Origin: Rhynochetos jubatus
Taxonomy: Eukaryota; Chordata; Aves; Eurypygiformes; Rhynochetidae
Direction: 5' to 3'
Assembly: GCA_027574665.1 (NCBI GenBank)
Contig: CM050673.1
Span: 8,727,420-8,791,419, forward strand
DNA: 64,000 nt
In this document: piece after piece, positions 51,504 through 62,800 of the stretch
Position numbering within the stretch: the first letter of the stretch is position 1
How the letters are laid out: each line of letters opens with the position of its first letter
Notes under the pieces: generated by a model
Database searches by the model: none
What the model was told of the DNA's origin: nothing
Seen by the model: only the letters and a program-made list of their open reading frames with translations
Position numbers and translations under genes: made by a program

Positions 51504-51980
51504 AGCTTCTCGTGGTTTGAGGCCTGGCTTGCTCCACCCCCTGCTCTTGAGATTCTCCCGGATGTGGGCTGCATTTTGGTTGCTCTTTGGGCTGGAGCTT
51601 CTCGTGGTTTGAGGCCTGTCTTGCTCCACCCCCTGGTCTTGAGATTCTCCCGGATGTGGGGTGCATTTTGGCTGCCGTTTGGGCTGGAGCTTCTCGTGGT
51701 TTGAGGCCTGGCTTGCTCCACCCCCTGCTCTTGAGATTCTCCCGGAGGTGGGCTTGATTTTGGCTGCATTTTGGGCTGGAGCTTCTCGTGGTTTGAGGCC
51801 TGGCTTCCTCCAACCCCTGCTCTTGATATTCTCCTGGATGTGGGCTGCATTTTTGCTGCAATTTCGGCTGGAGCTTCTCGTGGTTTGAGGCCTGTCTTGC
51901 TCCACCCCCTGCTCTTGAGATTCTCGCGGATGTGGGCAGGATTTTGGCTCCCTTTTGGGCTGGAGCTTCTCGTGGTTTGA

Positions 51981-52147
51981 GGCCTGACTTGCTCCACCCC
52001 TTGCTCATAATATTCTCCCGGATGTGCGCTGGATTTTGGCTGCATTTAGGGTTGGAGGTCTCGTGGTTTGAGCCCTGGCTTGCTCCAGCCCCTGCTCTTG
52101 ATATTCTCCTGGATGTGGGCTGCATTTTGGTTGGTCTTTGGGCTGGA
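51981..52147 (+). repeat. marker block, partial copy 5
   Basis: Contains the CCTTGCTCATAATATTC, GGGTTGGAGGTCTCG and GGTTGGTCTTTGGG parts but not the upstream GGGCATGGAGC insertion. The left breakpoint therefore falls between the two compensating indels, and the array phase shifts by one base here. Near 52,047 it has CATTTAGGGTTGG. Confidence 0.87.
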
Positions 52148-55100
52148 GCTTCTCGTGGTTTGAGGCCTGGCTTGCTCCACCCCCTGCTCTTGAGCTTCTC
52201 CCGGATGTGGGCTGCATTTTGGCTGCATTTTGGGCTGGAGCTTCTCGTGGTTTGAGGCCTGGCTTCCTCCACCCCCTGCTCTTGAGATTCTCCCGGATGT
52301 GGGCTGCATATTGGTTGGTCTTTGGGCTGGAGCTTCTCGTGGTTTTAGGCATTCCTTGGTCCGTCCCCTGCTCTTGATATTCTCCCGGATGTGGGCTGGA
52401 GTTTAGCTGCATTTTGGGCTAGAGCTTCTCGCAGTTTGAGGCCTGGCTTTCGCCACCAACAGCTCTTGAGATTCTCCCGGATGTGGGCTGCATTTTGGCT
52501 GCATTTTGAGCTGGAGCTTCTCGTGGTTTGAGGCCTGGCTTGCTCCACCCCCTGCTCTTGAGATTCTCCCAGATGTATGCTGCATTTTGGCTGCCTTTTG
52601 GGCTGGAGCTTCTCGTGGTTTGAGGCCTGGCTTGCTCCACCCCCTGCTCTTGGTATTCTCCCAGACGTAGGCGGCATTTTGGCTGCCTTTTGGGCTGGAG
52701 CTTCTCATGGTTTGAGGCCTGGCTTGCTCCACCCCCTGCTCTTGCTATTCTCCCGGATGTGGGCTGCATTTTCGCTGCCGTTTGGGCTGGAGCTTCTCGT
52801 GGTTTGAGGCCTGGCTTTCTCCACCCCCTGCTCTTGATATTCTCCCGGATCTGGACTGCATTTTGGCTGCATTTTGGGCTGGAGCTTCTCATGGTTTGAG
52901 GCCTGGCTTGCTCCACCCCCTGCTCTTGAGATTCTCCCGGATGTGGGCTGCATTTTGGCTGCATTTTGAGCTGGAGCTTCTTGTGGTTTGAGGCCTGGTT
53001 GTGTCCGCTCCCTGCCCATGATATTCTCCCGGATGTGGGCTGCATTTTGGCTGCCTTTTGGGCTGGAGCTTCTCGTGGTTTGAGGCCTGCCTTGCTCCAC
53101 CCCCTGCTCTTGAGATTCTCCCAGATGTGTGCTGCATTTTGGCTGCATTATGGGCTGGATCTTCTCGTGGTTTGAGGCCTGGCTTGCTCCACCCCCTGGT
53201 CTTGAGATTCTCCCGGATGTGGGCTGCATTTTTGCTGCCATTTCGGCTGGACCTTCTTGTGGTTTGAGGCCTGGCTTGCTCCATCCCCTGCTCTTGAAAT
53301 TCTACCGGATGTGGCCTGGAGTTTAGCTGCATTTTGGGCTGGAGCTTCTCGTGGTTTGAGGCCTGGCTTGCTCCACCCCCTGCTCTTGAGATTCTCCCGG
53401 ATGTGGGCTGGATTTTGGCTGCATTTGGGCCTGAGATTCTCGTGGTTTGAGGCCTGGCTTGCTCCACCCCCTGCTCTTGAGATTCTCCCGGAGGTGGGCT
53501 GCATTTTGGCTGCATTTTGGGCTGGAGCTTCTCGTGGTTTGAGGCCTGGCTTGCTCCACCCCCTGCTCTTGAGATTCTCCCAGATGTGGGTTCGATTTTG
53601 GCTGCCTTTTGGGCTGGAGCTTCTCGTGGTTTGAGGCCTGCCTTGCTCCACCCCCTGCTCTTGAGATTCTCCCAGATGTGGGCTGGATTTTAGCTGCCTT
53701 TTGGGCTGGAGCTTCTCGTGGTTTGGGGCCTGGCTTGCTCCAGCACCTGCTCTTGATATTCTCCTGGATGTTGGCTGGATTTTGGCTGTTTTTCGGGCTG
53801 GAGCTTCTTGTGGTTTGAGGCCTGGCTTCCTCCACCCCCTGCTCTTGAGATTCTCCCGGATGTGGGCTGGATTTTGGCTGCCTTTTGGGCTGGAGCTTCT
53901 CGTGGTTTGAGGCCTGGCTTCCTCCACCCCCTGCCCATATTATTCTCCTGGATGTGGGCTGCATTTTGGCTGCCTTTTGGTCTGGAAATTCTCGTGGTTT
54001 GAGGCCTGGCTTGCTCCACCCCCTGCTCTTGAGTTTCTCCCAGATGTGGGCTGCATTTTGGCTGACTTTTGGGCTGGAGCTTCTCGTGGTTTGAGGCCTG
54101 GCTTGCTCCACCCCCTGCTCTTGAGATACTCCCGGATGTGGGCTGCATTTTGGCTGATTCTTGGGCTGGAGCTTCTCGTGGTTTGAGGCCTGGCTTGCTC
54201 CAGCCCCTGCTCTTGAGATTCTCCCGGATGTGGGCTGGAGTTTAGCTGCATTTTGGGCTGGAGCTTCTTGTGGTTTGAGGCCTGGCTTGCTCCACCCCCT
54301 GCTCTTGAGATTCTCCCGGATGTGGGCTGCATTTTGGCTGCCTTTTTGGCTGGAGCTTCTCGTGGTTTGAGGCCTGCATTGCTCCAATCCCAGCTCTTGA
54401 TATTCTCCTGCAGGTGGGCTGGATTTTGGCTGAATTTTGGGCTGGAAATTCTCATGGTTTGAGGCCTGCCTTGCTCCATCCCCTGCTGCTGAAATTCTCC
54501 CGGATGTGGGCTGGAGTTTAGCTTTATTTTGGGCTAGAGATTCTCGTGGTTTGAGGCCTGACTTGCTCCAGCCCCTCCTCTTGAGATTCTCCCGCATGTG
54601 GGCTGCATTTTGGCTGCCTTTTGGGCTGGAGCTTCTCGTGGTTTGGGGCCTGGCTTGCTCCACCCCCTGCTCTTGAGATTCTCCCGGATGTGGGCTGCAT
54701 TTTGGCTGCCTTTTGGGCTGGAACTTCTCGTGGTTTGAGGCCTGTCTTGCTCCACGCCCTGCTCTTGATATTCTCCCGGATGTGGGCTGCATTTTGGCTG
54801 CCTTTTGGGCTGGAGCTTCTCGTGGTTTGAGGCCTGGCTTGCTCCACCCCCTGTTCTTGAGATTCTCCCGGATGTGGGCTGCATTTTGGCTGCATTTTGG
54901 CTGGAGCTTCTAGTGGTTTGGGGCCTGGCTTGCTCCACCCCCTGCTCTTGAGATTCTCCTGAATGAGGGCTGTTTTTTGGTTGCCTTTTGGGCTGTAGCT
55001 TCTCGTGGTTTGAGGCCTGGCTTGCTCCACCCCCTGCTCTTGAGATTCTCCCGGATGTGGGCTGCATTTTGGCTGCATTTTGGGCTGGAGCTTCTTGTGG

Positions 55101-55401
55101 TTTGAGGCCTGGTTTGCTCCACCCCCTGCTCTTGAGTTTCTCCCGGATGTGGGCTGCATTTTGGCTGCATTTTGGGCTGGAGCTTCTTGTGGTTTGAGGC
55201 CTGGCTTGCTCCACCCCCTGCTCTTGAGTTTCTCCCGGATGTGGGCTAGATTTTGGCTGCATTTTGGGCTGGAGCTTCTCATGGTTTGAGGCCTGGCTTG
55301 CTCCAACCCCAGCTCTTGAGGTTCTCCCGGATGTGGGCTAGGAGTTTGGCTGCCTTTTGGGCTGGAGCTTCTCGTGGTTTGAGGCCTGGCTTGCTCCACC
55401 C

Positions 55402-55464
55402 CCTGCTCTTGAGATTCTCCCGCATGTTGGCTGGATTTTGGATTTGGAGAATTTCAAGAGCAGG
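55402..55464. repeat. orientation-switch junction of the satellite
   Basis: Forward monomers run up to a GGATTTTGG at 55,433-55,441. From about 55,442-55,446 the sequence is the reverse complement of a GAAATT-type monomer. Because the two arms meet at different monomer phases there is a short non-pairing middle. The 19 bases at 55,402-55,420 and 55,446-55,464 are inverted copies matching at 18 of 19 positions, around a 25-base loop, so the site itself can form a hairpin. There is no foreign insertion at the breakpoint; a shared GGAT or TTTGGA microhomology could have guided joining. This may be a real inversion breakpoint or a mis-joined assembly. The sequence alone cannot decide. Confidence 0.9.
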
Positions 55465-58287
55465 GGTTGGAGCAATCCAGGCCTCAAACCACGAGAAGCT
55501 CCAGCCCAAAAGGCAGCCAAACTCCAGCCCACATCCAGGAGAATATCAAGAGCAGGGGGTGGAGCAAGCCAGGCCTCAAACCACGAGAAGCTCCAGCCCA
55601 AAATGCAGCCAAAATGCAGCCCACATCCGGGACAATATCAAGAGCAGGGGGTGGAGCAAGCCAGGCCTCAAACCATGAGAAGCTCCAGCCCAAAAGGCAG
55701 CCAAAATGCAGCCCATATCCGGGAGAATCTCAAGGGCAGGGGGTGGAGCAAGCCAGGCCTCAAACCACGAGAAGCTCCAGCTCAAAAGGCAGCCAAAATC
55801 CAGGCCACCTCCGGGAGAATATCAAGAGCAGGTAGTGAAGCAAGCCAGGCCACAAACCACGAGAAGCTCCAGCCTAAAAGGCAGCCAAACTCCAGCCCAC
55901 ATCCGGGAGAATCTCAAGAGCAGGGGGTGGAGCAAGCCAGGCCTCAAACCACGAGAAGCTCCAGCCCAAAAGGCAGCCAAAATGCAGCCCACATCCGGGA
56001 GAATCTCAAGAGCAGGGGGTGGAGCAAGCCAGGCCTCAAACCACAAGAAGCTCCAGCCCAAAATGCAGCCAAAATCCAGCGCACATCCGGGAGAATCTCA
56101 AGAGCATGGGGTGGAGCAAGCCAGGCCTCAAACCACGAGAAGCTCCAGCTCAAAATGCAACGAAAATGCAGCCCACATCCAGGAGAATCTCAAGAGCAGG
56201 GGGTGGAGCAAGCCAGGCCTCAAACCACGAGAAGCTCCAGCCCAAAAGGCAGCCAAAATCCAGACAAAGTCCCAGAGAAACTCAAGAGGAGGGGGTGGAG
56301 CAAGCCAGGCCTCAAAAAACGAGAAGCTCCAGCCCAAAAGGCAGCCAAAATGCAGCCCACATCCGGGAGAATATCAATAGCAGGGGTTGGAGCAAGCCAG
56401 GGCTCAAACCACGAGAAGTTCCAGCCCAAAAGAAAGCCAAAATCCAGCCCACCTCCGCGAGAATCTCAGGAGCAGGGGGTGGAGCAAGCCAGGCCTCAAA
56501 CCACGAGAAGCTCCAGCCCAAAAGGCAGCTAAAATGCAGCCCACATCCAGGAGAATCTCAAGAGCAGGGGGTGGAGCAAGCCAGGGCTCAAACCACGAGA
56601 AGCTCCAGCCCAAAAGGCAGCCATAATCCAGCCCACATCCGGGAGAAACTCAAGAGCAGGGGGTGGAGCAGGCCAGGCCTCAAACCACGAGAAGCTCCAG
56701 CCCAAAAGGCAGCCAAAATGCAGCCCACCTCCGGGAGAATCTCAAGAGCAGGGGGTGGAGCAAGCCAGGTCTCAAACCACAAGAAGCTCCAGCCCAAAAG
56801 GCAGCCAAAATGCAGCCCACATCCGGGAGAATCTCAAGAGCAGGGGGTGGAGCAAGCCAGGGCTCAAACCACGAGAATCTCCAGCCCAAAAGAAAGCCAA
56901 AATGCAGCCCACATCCGGGAGAATCTCAAGAGCAGGGGGTGGAGCAAGCCAGGCCTCAAACCACAAGAAGCTCCAGCCCAAAAGGCAGCCAAACTCCAGC
57001 CCACCTCCGGGAGAATGTGAAGAGCAGGGGGTGGAGCAAGCCAGGCCTCAAACCATGAGAAGCTCCAGCCCAAAAGGCAGCCATAATCCAGCCCAAATGC
57101 GGGAGAAACTCAAGAGCAGGGGGTGGAGCAGGCCAGGCCTCAAACCACGAGAAGCTCCAGCCCAAAAGGCAGCCAAAATGCAGCTCATCTCCGGGAGAAT
57201 CTCAAGAGCAGGGGGTGGAGCAAGCCAGGCCTCAAACCACAAGAAGCTCCATCCCAAAAGGCAGGCAAAATCCAGCCCACATTCGGGAGAATCTCAAGAG
57301 CAGGGGGTGGAGCAAGCCAGGCCTCAAAACACGAGAAGCTCCAGCCCAAAATGCAGCCAAAATGCAGCCCACCTCCGGGAGAATCTCAAGAGCAGATTGT
57401 GGAGAAAGGCAGGCCTCAAACCAGGAGAAGCTCCAACACAAAAGGCAGCCAAAATGCAGCCCACATCCGGGAGAATCTCAAGAGCAGGGGGTGGAGCAAG
57501 GCAGGCCTCAAACCTCGAGAAGCTCCAGCCCAAAATGCCCCCAAACTCCAGCCCACCTCAGGGAGAATATGAAAAGCAGTGGGTGGAGCAAGCCAGGCCT
57601 CAAACCACAAGAAGCTCCAGCCCAAAAGGCAGCCATAATCCAGCCCATATCTGGGAGAATATCAAGAGCAGGGGGTGGAGCAAGGCAGGCCTCAAACCAC
57701 GAGAAGCTCCAGCCCAAAAGGCAGCCACAATGCAGCCCACATCGGGGAGAATCTCAAGAGCAGGGGGTGGAGCAAGCCAGGCCTCAAACCACGAGAAGCT
57801 CCAGCCCAAAAGGCAGCCAAAATGCAGCCCACATCTTGGAGAATATCAAGAGCAGGGGGTGGAGCAAGCCAGGCCTCAAACCACGAGAAGCTCCAGCCCA
57901 AAAGGCAGACATAATCCAGCCCACATCCGGGAGAAACTCAAGAGCAGGGGGTGGAGCAGGCCAGGCCTCAAAAGACGAGAAGCTCCAGCCGAAATGGCAG
58001 CAAAAATGCAGCCCACCTCTGGGAGAATCTCAAGAGCAGGGGGTGGAGCAAGCCAGGCCTCAAATCACGAGAAGCTCCAGCCCAAAAGGCAGCCAAAATG
58101 CAGCCCACATTCGGGAGAATCTCAAGAGCAAGGGGTGGAGCAAGCCAGGCCTCAAACCACGAGAAGCTCCAGCTCAAAATGCAGCTAAAGTCCAGCCCAC
58201 CTCCGGGAGAATCTCAAGAGCAGGGGGTGGAGCAAGCCAGGCCTCAAACCACGAGAAGCTCCAGCCCAAAATGCAGCCATTATCCAG

Positions 58288-58855
58288 CCCACATCCGTGA
58301 GAAACTCAAGAGCAGGGGGTGGAGCAGGCCAGGCCTCAAACCACGAGAAGCTCCAGCCCAAAAGGCAGCCAAAATCCAGCCCACATCCGGGAGAATATCA
58401 AGAGCAGGGGTTGGAGCAAGCCAGGCCTCAAACCACGAGAAGCTCCAGCCCAAAATGCAGCCAAAATCCAGCCCACCTGCTGAGAATCTCAAGAGCAGGG
58501 GGTGGAGCAAGGCAGGCCTCAAACCACGAGAAGCTCCAGCCCAAAAGGCAGCCAAAATCCAGCCCACATCCGGGAGAATCTCAAGAGCAGGGGTTGGAGC
58601 AAGCCAGGCCTCAAACCACGAGAAGCTCCAGCCCAAAATGCAGCCAAAATCCAGCCCACCTGCTGAGAATCTCAAGAGCAGGGGGTGGAGCAAGGCAGGC
58701 CTCAAACCACGAGAAGCTCCAGCCCAAAATGCTGCCAAAATGCAGCCCACATCCGGGAGAATCTCAAGAGCAGGGGGTGGAGCAAGCCAGGCCTCAAACC
58801 ACGAGAAGCTCCAGCCCAAAATGCAGCCAAAATCCAGCCCACCTGCTGAGAATCT
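58288..58855 (-). repeat. 183-bp dimer, three shortened units
   Basis: A CCCACCTGCTGAGAATC monomer, one base shorter than standard, occurs starting near 58,471, 58,654 and 58,837, exactly 183 bp apart. Each is separated by a normal 92-bp monomer, giving a dimeric sub-repeat with alternating 91- and 92-bp units. The second-copy region at 59,950-60,200 lacks the triplication, so it arose after the 18-monomer duplication or was lost from that copy. Confidence 0.88.
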
Positions 58856-59841
58856 CAAGAGCAGGGGGTGGAGCAAGGCAGGCCTCAAACCACAAGAAGC
58901 TCCATCCCAAAAGGCAGCCAAAATCCAGCCCACATTCGGGAGAATCTCAAGAGCAGGGGGTGGAGGAAGCCAGGCCTCAAACCACGAGAAGCTCCAGCCC
59001 AAAATGCAGCCAAAATGCAGCCCACCTCCGGGAGAATCTCAAGAGCAGATTGTGGAGAAAGGCAGGCCTCAAACCAGGAGAAGCTCCAACACAAAAGGCA
59101 GCCAAAATGCAGCCCACATCCGGGAGAATCTCAAGAGCAGGGGGTGGAGCAAGGCAGGCCTCAAACCTCGAGAAGCTCCAGCCCAAAATGCCCCCAAACT
59201 CCAGCCCACCTCAGGGAGAATATGAAAAGCAGTGGGTGGAGCAAGCCAGGCCTCAAACCACAAGAAGCTCCAGCCCAAAAGGCAGCCATAATCCAGCCCA
59301 TATCTGGGAGAATATCAAGAGCAGGGGGTGGAGCAAGCCAGGCCTCAAACCACGAGAAGCTCCAGCCCAAAAGGCAGCCACAATGCAGCCCACATCGGGG
59401 AGAATCTCAAGAGCAGGGGGTGGAGCAAGCCAGGCCTCAAACCACGAGAAGCTCCAGCCCAAAAGGCAGCCAAAATGCAGCCCACCTCCGGGAGAATCTC
59501 AAGAGCAGGGGGTGGAGCAAGCCAGGCCTCAAACCACGAGAAGCTCCAGCCCAAAAGGCAGACATAATCCAGCCCACATCCGGGAGAAACTCAAGAGCAG
59601 GGGGTGGAGCAGGCCAGGCCTCAAAAGACGAGAAGCTCCAGCCGAAATGGCAGCAAAAATGCAGCCCACCTCTGGGAGAATCTCAAGAGCAGGGGGTGGA
59701 GCAAGCCAGGCCTCAAATCACGAGAAGCTCCAGCCCAAAAGGCAGCCAAAATGCAGCCCACATTCGGGAGAATCTCAAGAGCAAGGGGTGGAGCAAGCCA
59801 GGCCTCAAACCACGAGAAGCTCCAGCTCAAAATGCAGCTAA
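58297..59841 (+). other. stop-free frame in the inverted arm, not a gene
   Basis: A 514-codon open frame of the same repetitive composition, now on the plus strand because the array is inverted here. It shows that the coding strand follows the repeat orientation, as expected for a compositional artefact. It spans the 183-bp triplication and the 18-monomer duplication without any change in character. Confidence 0.9.
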
Positions 59842-62800
59842 AGTCCAGCCCACCTCCGGGAGAATCTCAAGAGCAGGGGGTGGAGCAAGCCAGGCCTCAA
59901 ACCACGAGAAGCTCCAGCCCAAAATGCAGCCATAATCCAGCCCACATCCGTGAGAAACTCAAGAGCAGGGGGTGGAGCAGGCCAGGCCTCAAACCACGAG
60001 AAGCTCCAGCCCAAAAGGCAGCCAAAATCCAGCCCACATCCGGGAGAATATCAAGAGCAGGGGTTGGAGCAAGCCAGGCCTCAAACCACGAGAAGCTCCA
60101 GCCCAAAATGCTGCCAAAATGCAGCCCACATCCGGGAGAATCTCAAGAGCAGGGGGTGGAGCAAGCCAGGCCTCAAACCACGAGAAGCTCCAGCCCAAAA
60201 GGCAGCCAAAATGCAGCCCACATCCGGGAGAATCTCAAGAGCAGGGGGTGGAGGAAGCCAGGCCTCAAACCACGAGAAGCTCCAGCCCAAAATGCAGCCA
60301 AAATGCAGCCCACCTCTGGAAGAATCTCAAGAGCAGGGGGTGGAGCAAGCCAGGCCTCAAACCACGATAAGCTCCAGCCGAAAAAGCAGCCAAAATCCAG
60401 CCCACATCCGGGAGAAACTCAAGAGCAGGGGGTGGAGCAAGCCAGGCCTCAAACCACGAGAAGCTCCAGCTCAAAAGGCAGCCAAAATCCTACCCATGTC
60501 CGGGAGAGTATATAGAGCAGGGGGTGGAGCAAGCCAGGCCTCAAACCACAAGAAGCTCCAGCCCAAAAGTCAGCCACAATCCAGCCCACATCCGGGAGAA
60601 ACTCAAGAGCAGGGGGTGGAGCATGCCAGGGCTCAAAACACGATAAGCTCCAGCCCAAAATGCAGCCAAAATGCAGCCCAAATCCGGGAGAATCTCAACA
60701 GCAGGGGCTGGAGCAAGCCAGGCCTAAAACCATGAGAAGCTCCAGCCCAAAAGGCAGCCAAAATGCAGCCCACATCCGGGAGAATCTCAAGAGCAGGGGG
60801 TGGAGCAAGCCAGGCCTCAAACCACGAGAAGCTCCAGCCCAAAAGGCAGCCAAAATGCAGCCCACATCCGGGAGAATCTCAAGAGCAGGGGGTGGAGCAA
60901 GCCAGGCCTCAAACCAGGAGAAGCTCCAACCCAAAAGGCAGCGAAATTGCAGCCCACATCTGGGAGAATCTCAAGAGCAGGGGGTGGAGCAAGCCAGGCC
61001 TCAAACCTCAAGAAGCTCCAGCCCAAAAAAAGCCACAATCCAGCCCACATCCGGGAGAATCTCAAGAGCAGGGGGTGGAGCAAGCCAGGCCTCAAAACAC
61101 AAGAAGCTCCAGCCCAAAAAGCAGCCAAAATCCAGCCCACCTGCAGGAGAATCTCAAGAGCAGGGGGTGGAGCAAGCCAGGCCTCAAACCATGAGAAGCT
61201 CCAGCCCAAAAGGCAGCCAAAATGCAGCCCACATCCGGGAGAATCTCAAGAGCAGGGGGTGGAGCAAGCCAGGCCTCAAACCACGAGATGCTCCAGCCCA
61301 AAAGGCAGCCAAAATGCAGCCCACACCTGGGAGAATCTCAAGAGCAGGGGGTGGAGCAAGCCAGGCCTCAAACCACGAGAAGCTCCAGCCCAAAAACGCA
61401 GCCATAATCCAGCCCACATCTGGGAGATTGTCAAGAGCAGGGGGTGGAGCAATCCAGGCCTCAAACCATGAGAAGCTCCAACCCAAAAGGCAGCCAAAAT
61501 GCAGCCCACATCCGGGAGAATCTCAAGAGCAGGGGGTGGAGCAAGCCAGGCCTCAAACCACGAGAAGCTCCAGCCCAATATGCAGTAAAAATCCAGCGCA
61601 TACCCGGGAGAATATCAAGAGCAGGGGGTGGAGCAAGCCATGCTTCAAACCACGAGAAGCTCCAGCCCAAAAGACAGCCAAAATGCAGCCCACATCCGGG
61701 AGAATCTCAAGAGCAGGGGGTGGAGCAAGCCAGGCCTCAAACCACGAGAAGCTCCAGCCCAAAAGGCAGCCAAAATGCAGCCCACCTCCGGGAGAATCTC
61801 AAGAGCAGGGGGTGGAGCAAGCCAGGCCTCAAACCACAATGAGCTCCAGCCCAAAAGGCAGCCAAAATGCAGCCCACCTCCGGGAGAATCTCAAGAGCAG
61901 GGTGTGAAGCAAGCAGGCCACAATCCACGAGAAGCTCCAGCCCAAAAGGCAGCCAAAATCCAGACCACTTCCGGGAGACTACCAAGAGCAGGGGGTGGAG
62001 CAAGCCAGGCCTCAAACCACAAGAAGCTCCAGCCCAAAAGTCAGCCACAATCCAGCCCACATCTGGGAGAAACTCAAGAGCAGGGGGTGGAGCAAGCCAG
62101 GCCTCAAACCACGAGAAGCTCCAGCCCAAAATGCAGCCAAAATCCAGCCCACATCCGGGAGAATATCAAGAGCAGGGGGTGGAGCAAGCCAGGCCTCAAA
62201 CCATGAGAAGCTCTAGCCCAAAAGGCAGCCAAAATGCAGCCCACCTCGGGGAGAAGCTCAAGAGCAGGGGGTGGAGCAAGCCAGTCCTCAAACCACGTGA
62301 AGCTCCAGCCCAAAATGCAGCCAAAATGCATCCCACCTCCGGGAGAATCTCAAGAGCAGGGGGTGGAGCAAGCCAGGCCTCAAACCACGAGAAGCTCCAG
62401 CCCAAAATGCAGCCAAAATCCAGCCCACATCCGGGATAATATCAAGAGCAGAGGGTGGAGCAAGCCAGGCCTAAAACCACGAGAAGCTCCAGCCCAAAAT
62501 GCAGCCAAAATGCAGCCCACCTCCGGGAGAAACTCAAGAGCAGGGGGTGGAGCAAGCCAGGCCTCAAACCACGTGAAGCTCCAGCCCAAAAGACAGCCAA
62601 AATGCATTCCACGTCCGGGAGATTATCAAGAGCAGGGGGTGGAGCAAGCCAGGCCTCAAACCATGAGAAGCTCCAGCCCAAGAATCAGCCAAAATCCAGC
62701 GCACATCCAGGAGAATCTCAAGAGAAGGGGGTGGAGCAAGCCAGGCCTCAAACCACGAGAAGCTCCAGCTCAAAATGCAGCGAAAATGCAGCACACATCC

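Larger units (their letters stand above)
49752..52732 (+). repeat. 29- to 30-monomer offset duplication
   Basis: The GGGCTAGAGC, CTCGCAGTTTGAGG, CTTTCGCCACCAACA series at about 49,752-49,800 recurs near 52,419-52,465 at 2,667 bp (29 monomers minus one base). The CTTGGTATTCTCCCAGACG monomer recurs at 2,760 bp (30 monomers; near 49,891 and 52,651). The same TTCGCCACC monomer class occurs at 13,261, 20,344, 40,307 and 42,975, and the last pair is also 29 monomers apart. Confidence 0.82.
1..55441 (+). repeat. 92-bp satellite array, left arm
   Basis: About 602 head-to-tail copies of a 92-bp monomer, with copy 1 starting at base 1. Consensus landmarks, in monomer coordinates, are AGGCCT at 4-9, a run of five C at 21-25, CTCTTGAG at 28-35, CCCGGATGTGGGC at 41-53, three GGCTG motifs starting at 51, 62 and 74, and TCTCGTGG at 84-91. 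The hand-counted consensus is 7 A, 26 C, 28 G and 31 T. The repeat phase is unbroken except for scattered single-base indels (for example near 4,639, 10,310, 10,805, 11,175, 19,268, 36,870, 49,016, 53,425 and 54,900), which sum to minus 6 over the arm. No unique sequence interrupts it and no gene is supported. This is satellite DNA of the kind found in centromeric, pericentromeric or other heterochromatin of eukaryotes. The location is inference; the family is not one I recognise. Confidence 0.98.
44762..55441 (+). repeat. right domain of the left arm, moderately diverged
   Basis: About 116 monomers with more indels and substitutions than the central domain: a one-base loss near 49,016, net loss near 52,050, loss near 53,425 and 54,900, and a gain near 55,335. 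Typical classes are GGTTGGTCTTTGGG, GTTGCTCTTTGGG, CCTGCCCATGGTATTC, CATTCCTTGGTCCGTCC (near 49,407 and 52,350) and CCTGCAGGTGGG (near 49,350 and 54,411). The higher divergence fits an older, less homogenised array flank next to the orientation switch. Confidence 0.8.
57230..60112 (-). repeat. 18-monomer (about 1,653-bp) duplication in the inverted arm
   Basis: 57,230-58,460 recurs at 58,883-60,112 at an offset of 1,653 bp (18 monomers minus three bases). Shared variants, read on the plus strand, are CTCCATCCCAAAAGGC, GCAGATTGTGGAGAAAGGC, CTCCAACACAAAAGG, AATGCCCCCAAACTCC, ATGAAAAGCAGTGGG, CACATCGGGGAG, GGCAGACATAATCC, CTCCAGCCGAAATGGC and CATCCGTGAGAAACTC. The three missing bases trace to the shortened units of the 183-bp triplication inside the first copy. 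Confidence 0.9.
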
